From positions 1-64,000 of IMG/VR virus record IMGVR_UViG_3300008952_000015: a DNA stretch of 64,000 nucleotides; one strand, written 5' to 3'. Both the position numbers and the translations under genes were made by a program. The number at the start of each line of letters is the position of its first letter. Positions within the stretch are counted from its first letter, which is position 1. The DNA comes from a virus. This document shows, piece by piece, positions 52,101-60,546 of this stretch. The notes beneath the pieces were generated by a model. That model made no database searches and was not told the origin of the DNA. It saw only the letters and a list, made by a program, of their open reading frames with translations.

Positions 52101-55100
52101 TTACCCTATAACCTCTTGTGCATATTTCCCTAAAAATAAGAGGTTCTCCACCACGTCTGCTCTAGCCATAAGACTCTCGCCTATAAGCTCTCTCCCTGTT
52201 CCATTTGCATTCGCATACATATTAGCATGAGTAGAGAGAGGGACGACAGTAGAATTCCCCGTATTATTGACAACATATAAACTAAACTGCGGCGGCCACG
52301 CCTTAGGGCCGGTTGCGTTACCCCAGGGAGCATGTGGCTGCGGCCAACGACCATCTGCCTTAAAGCCAGGATCTCCCAAGTTATCCTTATAAGCATTTAA
52401 AGGAGTTGTTGGAATACCATTTTCTATGTTCCATTCAGGGCAAAAGGCTATACTAAAGTCTGAGCCTGTTAGTCCCGCAGGTGATGGCGGGCCTGCAAGG
52501 TGGCCGGGATCAAATAACTCAAGGGGGCGATAAGTACCCATGTTATGCTCCGGATCAGTACTCATAACATCCGTTAATATTCCACCATATTTGCCCGACC
52601 CATCAGGCTGAACCGATATATAACCCTTATACGTAAAAGAGATTACCTCATGCCACCCAATTCCATATGGGCCTCCATCGGTAGGGGCGTGTTGTGGATC
52701 TCTGGTTGTATAACTTATCGTGCCATTTATAACAAACTGATAACTGGCAGGATACCTTGGAATAAAACACCTATCCCCTTCATGCGGCCCACCAGATGGT
52801 TCATCATGACCTCCATCTAAATATGCTTTAAACTCAAACCACGGAGGCCCAGAATTCACCGGATACCAGTCTTCTGTTCCATCCGCATTCACATCATCAG
52901 TAATTTCGCTTTTATTATAGCTCCAACTACCATAGAAGGTCAAAGAAGAGGCCTGTGCTGTACCGGGCTGATCCCATGTAGTCTTCTTTATATCATTCCA
53001 AGGAGAGCCAAGCAAGACCATGTGATCGGGCTGAGCAGGCGGTGGGGAGGTCGGGTATGATGCGGGATATATCGGTGGGCGATGTTGATAAGACGCTGGA
53101 CCAAACCCTTGTCCTACAAACTTTTTATGTAAATGTCCTCCAGACGCATACACACGCTGTCCGTATAAGTAAGAGTAACTCTCCTTGCCTTGTGCTATAC
53201 AAAAAAGAGGCTCGGACAGGCCCGTCAATGTCCACTTTGTGTTAGGGTTTCCATTCGGGTATAGCCCCCAGATTGGTCCCATATGATCCATGGGGAAGAA
53301 GTATTTTTTTACGAGATTTGAAGTCCCATTAAGTATGGAGGAATGATGCCCCCCCTCTATAATATTTGAATAATGATAAGGAAGAAGCTCATAAGGAGGA
53401 TGCTTGGTTCCGGCTCTATGATCAATAAAAGCTCCGCCGCCAAGTATGCTAGACCCATAGCTAGAAGAAATGTGATTCCTTTGGCCGCCCAAGATAGATG
53501 AGTAAAGGCTGTTGTCTAAAAATGTACCAGCAACTGCTGAAGAATGTTCTGGGGAGCTTGTTATAACGTTACTAACACCTCCGACAATATAGGATGTTTG
53601 GACTCCGAACCCTGACGATCCCCAATGTCGTGGATTCGAAGCGCCAAAGTGAGGCCACCTTGGACCAGCACTAGGTTCAGCCCACGGAGCTAAGCATCCC
53701 CAAAACGCATTGTGACTTGGATCTGGATCTCCTTTATGTGGCGTATGATTTATGCCGTTACCAATTCCTCCGAAAATCCCTGAATAGAGCACATCTGTAG
53801 AGTATTGGTCCTGAAGTATAACGTTGTTTCCGCCGCCAACAATGATGTCGTTAAACATCATCTTATAGGGACCTACTGAGCCAAAGGCGGTCAGCTCATT
53901 GTTTACTCCTCCGAAAATTTGAGAATGCGAATTGCCCGACTCCACTCCGCCCATTCGACAGTTATCACTACCAATTATAAAATTAAAAGAAGGCTTTACA
54001 GGCCCCCCAGTAATATGATTACCTGACCCCCCAATCACTCCGGAGAAATGTGACGGAGTCCCTTTTATAATCCTGGTATTAAAAGATGTATACCCCTCTC
54101 CTATCGTAAGTGGCTCGGCATTAGATCCGTGTCCAAAGAGAATACTGTTACTAGACTCTCTTATCGAACCAAACGATCCGCCTATACTTATTGATTTGTT
54201 TCCAGAGATACGAACATTATCTCCGCCTATGATAGTAGAGTTATAGCCATAAATAGTGTTGACCTTACCCCCGATGATAGTACCGAAATCAGGCTTTGGC
54301 CAGGGGGAAGCTGGATCAAACTTGAGAATATTTCTTTCCCCCCCAGCAACTATAGAGGCGTCCGAAAAGATCTCGTTCTTCACCCCTCCAGAAATAATAG
54401 AAGCGGCCCCACTTACTACATTTTCAGTACCGCCAGAGATGGTGGAGAAATCGCCTGCTACTCGCTGCGATATACCTCCGCCGATAGAAGAGGCTTCTCC
54501 TACTACCAGATTCTTGTATCCGCCTAAAATAGAAGAGGAATCTCCGTCTACAGTATTATTAGACCCCCCTCCTATTACCTGCCCCCTTGGGCTCGCAGGA
54601 GGCACTGTTGTCTTTGTCTTATTGTTACGGCCTCCTGAAATTGCAGAGAAATCTCCTTCTGCAACGTTGTTATGCCCGCCGCCCACAGCGGTATGAAGCC
54701 CAACAGTAACATTGCGATTACCTCCGGAGACTACGGATTCAAAGCCATACGCCTTATTCTCCCGCCCTCCGCCAATACACGCGCCTTCCTCTTGAATAAT
54801 GTTTCCATGACCACCTGCAATATTTGAATGTATTGCAGAAATAGTTGCTTTATTTCCCTCTCCTCCAGAGACCACAGAATACTGCCCACTAGCAAGGTTG
54901 TCTTTGCCTCCGCCAACAGCGGCCCCTCTCTCTGTCGCAGAAGTGTTAAATCCTAAGGCAACAGAGAAATCGCCTCGATTACTAACGTCCCATGCATCTC
55001 CAGTAACAGCTCCCGCTCTAAAGGCTCCCTTTGATTTGTCAAATTGGAAGCGACTATCTCCCTCCCCTCCGGCTAAATCAAGATCGTCCAACGATGATGA

Positions 55101-55616
55101 TCCAAACACAAAGTCAAACCCCGTAGACGTGTCCCAAACATCCGGAATGGGGATGTAATTAGTTCCATCAAAGGTTGTACTCCTTTGTCTTATTAGCTTG
55201 GGCTGTGTACCATCTCCCGCAGGATCTTCATCTTCTTGAAAAACAAGGTCTGCACGTATATGTCTTAGATCTAAATAGTAATAAGTCTTTAGATCGACAG
55301 GATCTACCCTATACTCTGGTATAGCATTTTCTACATGTACGCCGTCCCGAACATTTCTCTTCGTAACTGCGTCATCACCAAGGTTTGGATTTGTTAACTG
55401 GTCTGTTACATGGTCAACTAAATGTACCCGAGGAGCGTGACCGTCACCCCTTAATCCAGAGTGTACGTGTCCACGCACACGCGGATCTTCGTCGTCCATA
55501 GAGTCTGCGTCAGCCGAACCATACAGTCCTCCAAAAATAGAGTTTGCAAAATCTGCTGTTACAACAGTAACGGTAGATTTAAACTTCGTTAGTTTTATGT
55601 CACTGTCCGTAGCCAT
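52101..55616 (-). CDS. Giant fibre/adhesin B with YadA-head-like repeats, 1171 aa
   Basis: It starts with the same module as fibre A (VTVVTAD, GHVHSGLRGDGHA, YYLDL, ~130 residues). From about residue 200 to 520 it is a run of short left-handed beta-roll repeats of the YadA/Hia head type, such as YSVVSGGEGNKA, ACIGGGRENKAYG, TAVGGGHNNVAEGDFSAISGG (seen as TAVGGGHNNVA and DFSAISGG). The C-terminal ~500 residues are Pro/Gly/Tyr-rich, with no recognised family. These repeats usually trimerise and contact host cells. It precedes fibre A, and the HU gene lies upstream by 21 bases. Confidence 0.82.
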   Translation of the reverse strand: MATDSDIKLTKFKSTVTVVTADFANSIFGGLYGSADADSMDDEDPRVRGHVHSGLRGDGHAPRVHLVDHVTDQLTNPNLGDDAVTKRNVRDGVHVENAIPEYRVDPVDLKTYYYLDLRHIRADLVFQEDEDPAGDGTQPKLIRQRSTTFDGTNYIPIPDVWDTSTGFDFVFGSSSLDDLDLAGGEGDSRFQFDKSKGAFRAGAVTGDAWDVSNRGDFSVALGFNTSATERGAAVGGGKDNLASGQYSVVSGGEGNKATISAIHSNIAGGHGNIIQEEGACIGGGRENKAYGFESVVSGGNRNVTVGLHTAVGGGHNNVAEGDFSAISGGRNNKTKTTVPPASPRGQVIGGGSNNTVDGDSSSILGGYKNLVVGEASSIGGGISQRVAGDFSTISGGTENVVSGAASIISGGVKNEIFSDASIVAGGERNILKFDPASPWPKPDFGTIIGGKVNTIYGYNSTIIGGDNVRISGNKSISIGGSFGSIRESSNSILFGHGSNAEPLTIGEGYTSFNTRIIKGTPSHFSGVIGGSGNHITGGPVKPSFNFIIGSDNCRMGGVESGNSHSQIFGGVNNELTAFGSVGPYKMMFNDIIVGGGNNVILQDQYSTDVLYSGIFGGIGNGINHTPHKGDPDPSHNAFWGCLAPWAEPSAGPRWPHFGASNPRHWGSSGFGVQTSYIVGGVSNVITSSPEHSSAVAGTFLDNSLYSSILGGQRNHISSSYGSSILGGGAFIDHRAGTKHPPYELLPYHYSNIIEGGHHSSILNGTSNLVKKYFFPMDHMGPIWGLYPNGNPNTKWTLTGLSEPLFCIAQGKESYSYLYGQRVYASGGHLHKKFVGQGFGPASYQHRPPIYPASYPTSPPPAQPDHMVLLGSPWNDIKKTTWDQPGTAQASSLTFYGSWSYNKSEITDDVNADGTEDWYPVNSGPPWFEFKAYLDGGHDEPSGGPHEGDRCFIPRYPASYQFVINGTISYTTRDPQHAPTDGGPYGIGWHEVISFTYKGYISVQPDGSGKYGGILTDVMSTDPEHNMGTYRPLELFDPGHLAGPPSPAGLTGSDFSIAFCPEWNIENGIPTTPLNAYKDNLGDPGFKADGRWPQPHAPWGNATGPKAWPPQFSLYVVNNTGNSTVVPLSTHANMYANANGTGRELIGESLMARADVVENLLFLGKYAQEVIG

Positions 55617-55637
55617 AACGCCTCTTGCCCAGTCTTT

Positions 55638-55922
55638 TTACTCAGACTCTTTAAAATGCTTCTTAACCTTATCACTTACTTTAAACTTCACTGACTTATA
55701 TGGCTTTAGCATCATTTTCTCTTGAGTTTTCGGGTTTCTAACAGGTCTTGCGGAATGCTCATATAAAAAGAACTTTCCAAAGCCTACGATGGAAACTTCT
55801 CCATCCTCTTCTAGCCCACTAATAATAGACTTGATCATCTCGTCTATCACCTGCAGGGCTTCCTTTTGAGAAAGGAGTGTTTTATCTGAAATATTTTTAG
55901 CCAATTCTCTTTTGTTTATCAT
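55638..55922 (-). CDS. HU/IHF-family DNA-bending protein
   Basis: A 94-residue histone-like protein. MINKRELAKNISDKTLLSQK starts the helical dimer core. VSIVGFGKFFLYEHSARPVRNPKT contains the beta arm with RPVRNP, the proline-tipped DNA-contacting arm. KSVKFKVSDKVKKHF ends it. Length and motifs are standard for HU. Probably compacts phage DNA or modulates transcription. A tandem 10-bp repeat lies just upstream (55933-55952). Confidence 0.92.
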   Translation of the reverse strand: MINKRELAKNISDKTLLSQKEALQVIDEMIKSIISGLEEDGEVSIVGFGKFFLYEHSARPVRNPKTQEKMMLKPYKSVKFKVSDKVKKHFKESE

Positions 55923-55932
55923 ACCTAACCCT

Positions 55933-55954
55933 ATATGCGTGCATATGCGTGCAT
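55933..55954. repeat. Tandem 10-bp repeat (ATATGCGTGC x2) upstream of HU
   Basis: Two exact copies (55933-55942 and 55943-55952) lie 11 bases before the HU ATG, in a 66-base gap. They contain nested palindromic TGCA/GCGTGC elements. A regulatory binding site is possible. Confidence 0.5.
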
Positions 55955-55988
55955 TACTGATACAAACATTATTATTAATAGTAAGAGG

Positions 55989-56204
55989 CTAAAGAGTTTC
56001 CTCGTCAGAGAATTGGTCGGCGTGCTGTTTTGATTTCTGGTAATCTTCTTCTAATTGCCCAGGGTTTTCTCTATAGTGTCCATAAACTCTAGATAAATCA
56101 CCGTCGTCTGATACAGGGTCTATCCCGTAGTTCTCATACATCTGGTCGACCTTCTTCTTTAAAGCCTCATTCTCTAGCTCGATCTTTGTTTTCTTTGGTG
56201 ACAC
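55989..56204 (-). CDS. Small charged hypothetical protein, 71 aa
   Basis: A GTG start at 56204 is preceded by GGAG at fitting distance. The N-terminal half is a charged helix (ELENEALKKKVDQMYENYG) and the end is acidic. No family is recognised. It is read between the HNH gene and the HU gene. Confidence 0.55.
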   Translation of the reverse strand: MSPKKTKIELENEALKKKVDQMYENYGIDPVSDDGDLSRVYGHYRENPGQLEEDYQKSKQHADQFSDEETL

Positions 56205-56221
56205 CGCTACTCCGATAATCC

Positions 56222-56602
56222 TTAATGCAAATCTGCCTTCTTAACAACAGCTCTGCATACCTCTATCATAGACTCCTTTGACATCTTTAGCTTTAAAGCA
56301 TTAACACAATAGGCGCACCAGACAACGTTCCCTTTAACGTAGCCTAGTAGGGGGTCTACACAGTCGAGCGACATCTTAAATGGGTCATGAGTTCTGGAGG
56401 CATCTGACTTTACAACATTCAGCTTTATACCCGAATAAAAGCACTTTCCACCTTGCTCCTCAAACATGGTCATTACATCATCCCTCGTTAGGTCAAATGG
56501 TATGTTTTTCTTAGAAGCCCTAGAGCGGGCATTAGTTACTGCTCTTCCAAACATTATGTTGGGGTAATTCAAGCACTTCTGTCTCCATCCAATCTCAGTC
56601 AT
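56222..56602 (-). CDS. HNH-type endonuclease-like protein
   Basis: A 126-residue protein in the family of small phage HNH proteins. EEQGGKCFYSGIKLNVV supplies a zinc-type cysteine area. SLDCVDPLLGYVKGNVVWCAY then carries the N-containing alpha/beta-Me-like ending, with NALK. The pattern (SLD..D...GY...NV) is common to such genes. The catalytic His is not certain from sequence alone. It could be a homing-type nuclease or a packaging-associated HNH nuclease. Confidence 0.65.
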   Translation of the reverse strand: MTEIGWRQKCLNYPNIMFGRAVTNARSRASKKNIPFDLTRDDVMTMFEEQGGKCFYSGIKLNVVKSDASRTHDPFKMSLDCVDPLLGYVKGNVVWCAYCVNALKLKMSKESMIEVCRAVVKKADLH

Positions 56603-56604
56603 GT

Positions 56605-56859
56605 TTACTCCATCGGCTTATTAAAAACATTCACCATAATTCTCTCACCATGTTTTGCGCCAGAGGCCTTCGCAACAGTTCTAATCGCATTAGCAATTCT
56701 TCCCTGCTTTCCAATAACCTTCCCCACATCTTCTTTGCCAACCTTTATTTCATATAAAGTACCCTCTTTGTCTGTCTCTGCCTGAGCGACACTTACCGAA
56801 GCTTCATCATCAACAATTGCTACAACCATAGTCTTAATAAGATCTTCTATTCCACTCAT
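56605..56859 (-). CDS. KhpA-like KH-domain RNA-binding protein
   Basis: An 84-residue protein that is one KH domain. The GxxG loop is in GKVIGKQGRIANAIRT (residues 46-61, GKQG at 50-53), and the preceding strand LYEIKVGKEDV and the later KHGERIMVNVF fit the YlqC/KhpA family. Cellular KhpA binds RNA with KhpB and is broadly distributed in bacteria, typically in an ffh-rimM region. I know of no established phage role. The sHSP gene ends 1 base before it. A phage-encoded post-transcriptional regulator is inferred. Confidence 0.88.
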   Translation of the reverse strand: MSGIEDLIKTMVVAIVDDEASVSVAQAETDKEGTLYEIKVGKEDVGKVIGKQGRIANAIRTVAKASGAKHGERIMVNVFNKPME

Positions 56860-56860
56860 T

Positions 56861-57370
56861 TTATTTCTCCTTTACATTAATTTTGATAGGCTCAACGGCC
56901 TCGCTTCTCGGCACAAATACCTCTAACATTCCGTCTTTCATTGAGGCGGCTGAAAGCTTTAGGTTGAAACTAGGATGTATAAAATACTTAGTCCTAAAGT
57001 TTCTCCTGGCAATACCTCTGACAATCATCCCTTGTTGTACTCCAGTCTTAGGAGCCTTAGGAGGATATTCATCAGCCATCTCTGCCTTGCCTTCATCAAG
57101 AGCGCCTCTTGGTCTATCAGCCTTGTTCCCAATGCCTCCAATGCACAACAGATTGCCCTCGACCGTTATAGATACATCAGACGGAGAATATCCGGCCAAC
57201 GCAAAGGCCATATGAAAGCCCTCTTCATCGCACCACTGATCACATCTTGGAAACTTTCCAGCCGATGTCACCTTCTTGTTGCCACCGACCTCTCTATAAA
57301 ACTCATCATCAGCCCAAAGAAGATCAAAAATCCTTCCCGGCACCGAAACTCTGCTCAACATTTCTTTCAT
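56861..57370 (-). CDS. Small heat-shock protein (Hsp20/alpha-crystallin type)
   Basis: A protein of about 169 residues. The alpha-crystallin core runs GFHMAFALAGYSPSDVSITV, then LLCIGGIGNKADR, and later IVRGIARRNFRTKYFIHPSF (read as GIARRNFRTKYFIHP), AASMKDGMLEVFVPR. The loop between is longer than usual, with a Pro/Lys/Ala-rich segment. The start is set at ATG 57370, one base after the stop of the membrane-protein gene and 9 bases after GGAG, rather than an in-frame ATG 15 bases earlier. It prevents aggregation of unfolded protein, possibly for phage structural proteins. Hsp20-like genes are also known in cyanophages. Confidence 0.85.
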   Translation of the reverse strand: MKEMLSRVSVPGRIFDLLWADDEFYREVGGNKKVTSAGKFPRCDQWCDEEGFHMAFALAGYSPSDVSITVEGNLLCIGGIGNKADRPRGALDEGKAEMADEYPPKAPKTGVQQGMIVRGIARRNFRTKYFIHPSFNLKLSAASMKDGMLEVFVPRSEAVEPIKINVKEK

Positions 57371-57371
57371 A

Positions 57372-57689
57372 TTATTCTTCTCCATCTTCTAATTCTAGAT
57401 GAGCATCCAGATAAAGGCTGACTGTATTAAATGACTCTACGATGCTTGAAATTGACCAGCCAAGCAAAGCTGATATCGCTCCAGCAAACACCGGGTTTAT
57501 TTCAAACCAAAAAGAGCAAGCTACTCCAACCCAAAACCCCGTACACATCGTGCAATTAATTAACTTATTTAAAAAATTAGATTTGCTTGATATAAATTCC
57601 CTTATTGGCTCAAGTAAAGAGCTTAAGACGACTATAACTGTGATTCCAGTACAGCCTAATGTAAAAATTAAAAATTCAACCAAACTCAT
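57372..57689 (-). CDS. DUF1360-like small membrane protein
   Basis: A 105-residue protein with about three membrane segments (LIFTLGCTGITVIVVLSSLL; FWVGVACSFWFEI; FAGAISALLGWSISSI). The signature CTMCTGFWVG is characteristic of DUF1360. Its acidic C-terminus is probably cytoplasmic. Function of the family is unknown, though related genes occur in many phages, perhaps linked to the cell envelope. Confidence 0.75.
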   Translation of the reverse strand: MSLVEFLIFTLGCTGITVIVVLSSLLEPIREFISSKSNFLNKLINCTMCTGFWVGVACSFWFEINPVFAGAISALLGWSISSIVESFNTVSLYLDAHLELEDGEE

Positions 57690-57792
57690 TATAACTCCGA
57701 CTATCTTATATATACTGTAAAATCATATAACTATCAACAATTTTTGGTTTAAAGTATTTGGAACTGTAAACCTTTTGCCCGAAACTTTCTAT

Positions 57793-58362
57793 TTAAACGA
57801 TCTCGTCTATGACACCAAGCTCTAAAGCACTTTCTGCCGTCATAAACCAATCAACTTTATTTTTTAATACTTCTGTTAATTTCTTTTTGGAAATCTTAGT
57901 AAGCCTAAGGGTCATCTCCTCTATCTTTTTCTGAAGACGCTTTGTCTCTTCAAGCTTCTCTTCTAAATCTTTTACTTTTCCAAAAAACCCAGAAGAGACT
58001 TGGTGGTAAAGGGGTGTTGCATGTCTATAGGCAAATCTTCGATGTCCATTTATCAGGATTACAAACCCACAGGACATGGCAGCTCCTGTCACAACTGTAT
58101 GAATAGGTGTTTCGCTATTTTCCATAACACCAATTAACCCAAAGCATTGATACACTTTTCCTCCATAAGAATCTATATATATCCTTATAGGGTTCGGACT
58201 GTACTCAAGTCCATAAACACAATAAAGCTTGCGCAAGTGCTCATCGTTCTCATTTATTTCTATAATACTTTTAGTGAGTTCGTTTATGGAAGCCTGATCC
58301 ACCTGTTTCGATAGATATAAACTTCTATCCTTTGGAATAGGCAACGTATTTGCCGTAGCCAT
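57793..58362 (-). CDS. clpP: ClpP-family serine protease
   Basis: A 189-residue protease subunit. The catalytic Ser97 is in TGAAMSCGFVIL, His120 in ATPLYHQ, Asp171 in KVDWFM, all at the normal ClpP spacing. IYIDSYGGKVYQCFGLIGVM is the typical core. A strong Shine-Dalgarno (AAGGAGG, 58373-58367) lies four bases before the ATG. An extended 164-base gap with a promoter-like pair is upstream. No ClpX or ClpA is visible in the window, so it would need a host ATPase or work as a peptidase. Likely roles are capsid maturation, clearance of host proteins or fibre turnover. Confidence 0.9.
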   Translation of the reverse strand: MATANTLPIPKDRSLYLSKQVDQASINELTKSIIEINENDEHLRKLYCVYGLEYSPNPIRIYIDSYGGKVYQCFGLIGVMENSETPIHTVVTGAAMSCGFVILINGHRRFAYRHATPLYHQVSSGFFGKVKDLEEKLEETKRLQKKIEEMTLRLTKISKKKLTEVLKNKVDWFMTAESALELGVIDEIV

Positions 58363-58387
58363 CTAACCTCCTTTTTGCATAATATGT

Positions 58388-58417
58388 TATATAAATTTTT
58401 CTATAAATCTGTGTAAA
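58388..58417 (-). promoter_or_regulatory. Sigma-70-like promoter candidate before clpP
   Basis: On the minus strand TTTACA (58417-58412) is followed after 18 bases by TATATA (58393-58388), ~26 bases upstream of the clpP ATG. The -35 matches 5/6 of TTGACA and the -10 matches 4/6. It overlaps one DnaA-box-like site. Confidence 0.4.
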
Positions 58418-58520
58418 AGATCTTCTTGGTCAAAGTATATACACGGCCAAACTTTTGTCCACATCGAAAAGGTGCTGCTGCACACATACACGCATGTACC
58501 CTCAGGTCTTCTGTGGATAA
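58410..58520. other. Cluster of DnaA-box-like sites; origin candidate
   Basis: Three sites fall in one 164-base gap (58363-58526). 58512-58520 is TGTGGATAA, the exact complement of the consensus TTATCCACA. 58455-58463 is TTGTCCACA, one mismatch and opposite orientation. 58410-58418 is TGTGTAAAA, complement of TTTTACACA, which fits TTWTNCACA. An AT-rich stretch lies at 58379-58410. Together these resemble the layout of a small initiator-bound origin, but no such function is proven. Confidence 0.35.
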
Positions 58521-58526
58521 ACCATG

Positions 58527-59255
58527 CTAATCTCTATTATCTTTTGCCTTCAGATAAGACTCAACTGTTACTGGAAAAAGATTCTTTGCAAAATCAAGGC
58601 ACGCCTCTGCAACAACTTGAATCTCCTGCTGCGCTCCTTCATGTATCCTTAGGTCTATAAACTTTAGAAGATTAGATAGGTTGCAGGTTCCGTAGTATTC
58701 GGTATACAAGTTTTGAGGAAGAACACCCCTAGCCTGCTCTCTGCATATATCGTTTTCAATTAGCTCATTATATAGCTCCAGAGACTTTGCATGTAGCTCT
58801 TTTACTCTCTCTCTAGCAGTTCGAGTAACGCTATACTCTCTTACTAAGTCGGGATTAATAAGCTTGTCTACGTTTGAGGCCTGTCTATTGCTCTTGTGCT
58901 GTGTTCTAAACCATTCAGGCTCATAGAACCGAAGGTCGCAATCTGTGTATCTTCTGCTAATTTCATTATAAGACCAGGTTCTATGCCTATGATGCTGCGA
59001 TCTTATGAACAATGGAACAACGAACTTAAAGGTTATTCCACAATGTTCCAATGTAGATGTATGCTTATTTTTAATAAGATATTCCACAAGCCTAACATCC
59101 CTTTCAGAAAGCTCTTCTCCGACTGAATCCTTCCCGAAGGAAACTCTTGCAGATCTTACTACCGTGGCATCTGACCCCCAATGCTGTACAAGCTGTACTC
59201 TTCCTATATCATCTCCGTAAAGATACTTAGTAAGGCCAAACTCCTCGTCATTCAT
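58527..59255 (-). CDS. thyX: Flavin-dependent thymidylate synthase ThyX
   Basis: Makes dTMP from dUMP using FAD and NADPH. The ThyX signature is present as RHRTWSYNEISRRYTD (about 88-103, motif RHRxxSxNExSxRY). The surroundings TSTLEHCGITFKFVVP and EIQVVAEACLDFAKNLFP also fit. The length of 242 residues is normal. The ATG overlaps the end of the M16 gene by 8 bases. It supplies thymidine nucleotides for phage replication and is common in large phages. Confidence 0.95.
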   Translation of the reverse strand: MNDEEFGLTKYLYGDDIGRVQLVQHWGSDATVVRSARVSFGKDSVGEELSERDVRLVEYLIKNKHTSTLEHCGITFKFVVPLFIRSQHHRHRTWSYNEISRRYTDCDLRFYEPEWFRTQHKSNRQASNVDKLINPDLVREYSVTRTARERVKELHAKSLELYNELIENDICREQARGVLPQNLYTEYYGTCNLSNLLKFIDLRIHEGAQQEIQVVAEACLDFAKNLFPVTVESYLKAKDNRD

Positions 59256-60450
59256 CAGGATTTCCTCTGCAAACCATTGTTAGTCTCCGGTCCTCGTCTA
59301 ACAATATATTCGCAACACTTCTAACATCCTCTCTAGTAACCAGATCAATCTTATCTATATACTCCTCGATAGTTGGACATTTAAAAAGCTTTTGCTTAAC
59401 GCCCCAATAAGCGATGCTATAACTATCTTCTATGGCTGAATAAAAAGATGATCTCATTTTGTTCTTTGCCCTCTGCAACTCTTCTTCTGAAACCAGGCTC
59501 TCCCTCATCTTTTGAAGCTCGCTGTCAACTATATTAAGAGCCTCTTCGACATTTGCATCTCTTGTAGAGAAGTCCACCATGCTCACAGCTCCATGCTCCC
59601 AATCATTGTAACTAGACGAAACTCCATAGACCAAGCCCTTCTTTTCTCTAACTTCAGCAAAAAGCCTTGAGTCCATACCTCTACCAAGGATTGTTGTCAT
59701 CAGTTGCGTAGAGTAAATGTGTTCAGAAGGGGTATTAAATCCGGGCGTACCCATCCATACATACGTGTGCTCTATCCCCGCTCGCTCTGCCTCTAAGACC
59801 CTACTCTCTTCATATTTAGAATCAGAAAAAGTTTTACTACCTCGGATCTTGCCAGTCTGCTTACCAAAGTATTTGTTAAGCATATCTCTCATCTTTGTCT
59901 TACTGAGGTTGCTGCAAATAGAGACTATAGCGTCCTTTCTGTTGCAAAACTCGGAGTGAAATCTTGATATTTCAGATCTACTAAACCCAGAAATAGACTC
60001 CGCAGTACCCAAGACAGGAGTTGTGAGATAGTTATCAAAAAAGTTTTCTGAAAACCCCCTCCAGATAAACGCCCCTACATCGTCTAAAGAAGATGCCTCC
60101 TCTTCTTTTACAACCTCTATCTCTCTAAGAATCTCCTCCTCAGGAAAGATAGGATTAAAAACCATATCTGAAAGTATCTCTACACACTTTTCAAGATTTT
60201 CATATGGGACTGATATATAATAGGCGACTGACTCATGCGAAGTAAAGGCATTAGAGTGTCCTCCGAGAAAGGCTATCTCTCTTTGGATTTCAGTTCCAGT
60301 TCTAGTGTGCGTTCCCTTGAATAAAGAGTGCTCTAACATATGAGAGATTCCAGAGCTATAACCCCCCTTCTCCTCGACTCTTGATCCAGCATTAAAAGAT
60401 ATTATTATAGTAGCTAACCTACTATGTGTTTTTGAAACTACATGAATCAC
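59248..60450 (-). CDS. M16-family zinc peptidase (insulinase/processing-peptidase type)
   Basis: A 400-residue single-unit M16 peptidase. The zinc motif HMLEH (about 37-41, HxxEH) is followed by the Glu-rich EEEILREIEVVKEEEASSLD ~75 residues later, as in the family. Later segments (FNTPSEHIYSTQLMTTILGRGMDSR; read as STQLMTTILGRGMDSR) and KKGLVYGVSSSYN are typical M16 signatures. It is about half of a full two-domain pitrilysin, like the processing peptidase units. The start is GTG at 60450 with AGGAG six bases upstream. Its role in a phage is unclear. Candidates are processing of virion proteins or host peptides. Confidence 0.9.
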   Translation of the reverse strand: MIHVVSKTHSRLATIIISFNAGSRVEEKGGYSSGISHMLEHSLFKGTHTRTGTEIQREIAFLGGHSNAFTSHESVAYYISVPYENLEKCVEILSDMVFNPIFPEEEILREIEVVKEEEASSLDDVGAFIWRGFSENFFDNYLTTPVLGTAESISGFSRSEISRFHSEFCNRKDAIVSICSNLSKTKMRDMLNKYFGKQTGKIRGSKTFSDSKYEESRVLEAERAGIEHTYVWMGTPGFNTPSEHIYSTQLMTTILGRGMDSRLFAEVREKKGLVYGVSSSYNDWEHGAVSMVDFSTRDANVEEALNIVDSELQKMRESLVSEEELQRAKNKMRSSFYSAIEDSYSIAYWGVKQKLFKCPTIEEYIDKIDLVTREDVRSVANILLDEDRRLTMVCRGNPDE

Positions 60451-60480
60451 TAACTACTCCTATAAATTGTAAAACTATTG

Positions 60481-60500
60481 CCCGAAATCTTCATTCGGGA
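60481..60500 (-). terminator. Second possible hairpin downstream of the VWA gene
   Basis: Arms 60481-60486 (CCCGAA) and 60494-60499 (TTCGGG) form a 6-bp stem with a 7-base loop, about 10 bases beyond the main terminator. The minus strand then reads CAATAGTTTT, so the U-run is poor. It may be a backup. Confidence 0.4.
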
Positions 60501-60504
60501 AAAC

Positions 60505-60540
60505 GAAAAATGGGGAGGGAGATATTTTCCCCCTCCCCAT
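60505..60540 (-). terminator. Intrinsic terminator after the VWA/metallopeptidase gene
   Basis: The stem arms are 60510-60519 and 60531-60540 (10 bp, GC-rich). The minus strand continues TTTTTCGTTTT. It lies about 6 bases after the VWA-gene stop (60547) and separates the MoxR/VWA pair from the M16 operon. Confidence 0.88.
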
Positions 60541-60546
60541 CCAATG

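Noticed and set aside
56975-57421. Plus-strand frame of 148 codons
   Set aside because: It is antisense to the small heat-shock protein gene, whose domain pattern is clear.
57746-57772. Imperfect hairpin between the DUF1360-like and clpP genes
   Set aside because: One mismatch in a 10-bp AT-rich stem, and its T-run faces the plus strand where there is no gene.
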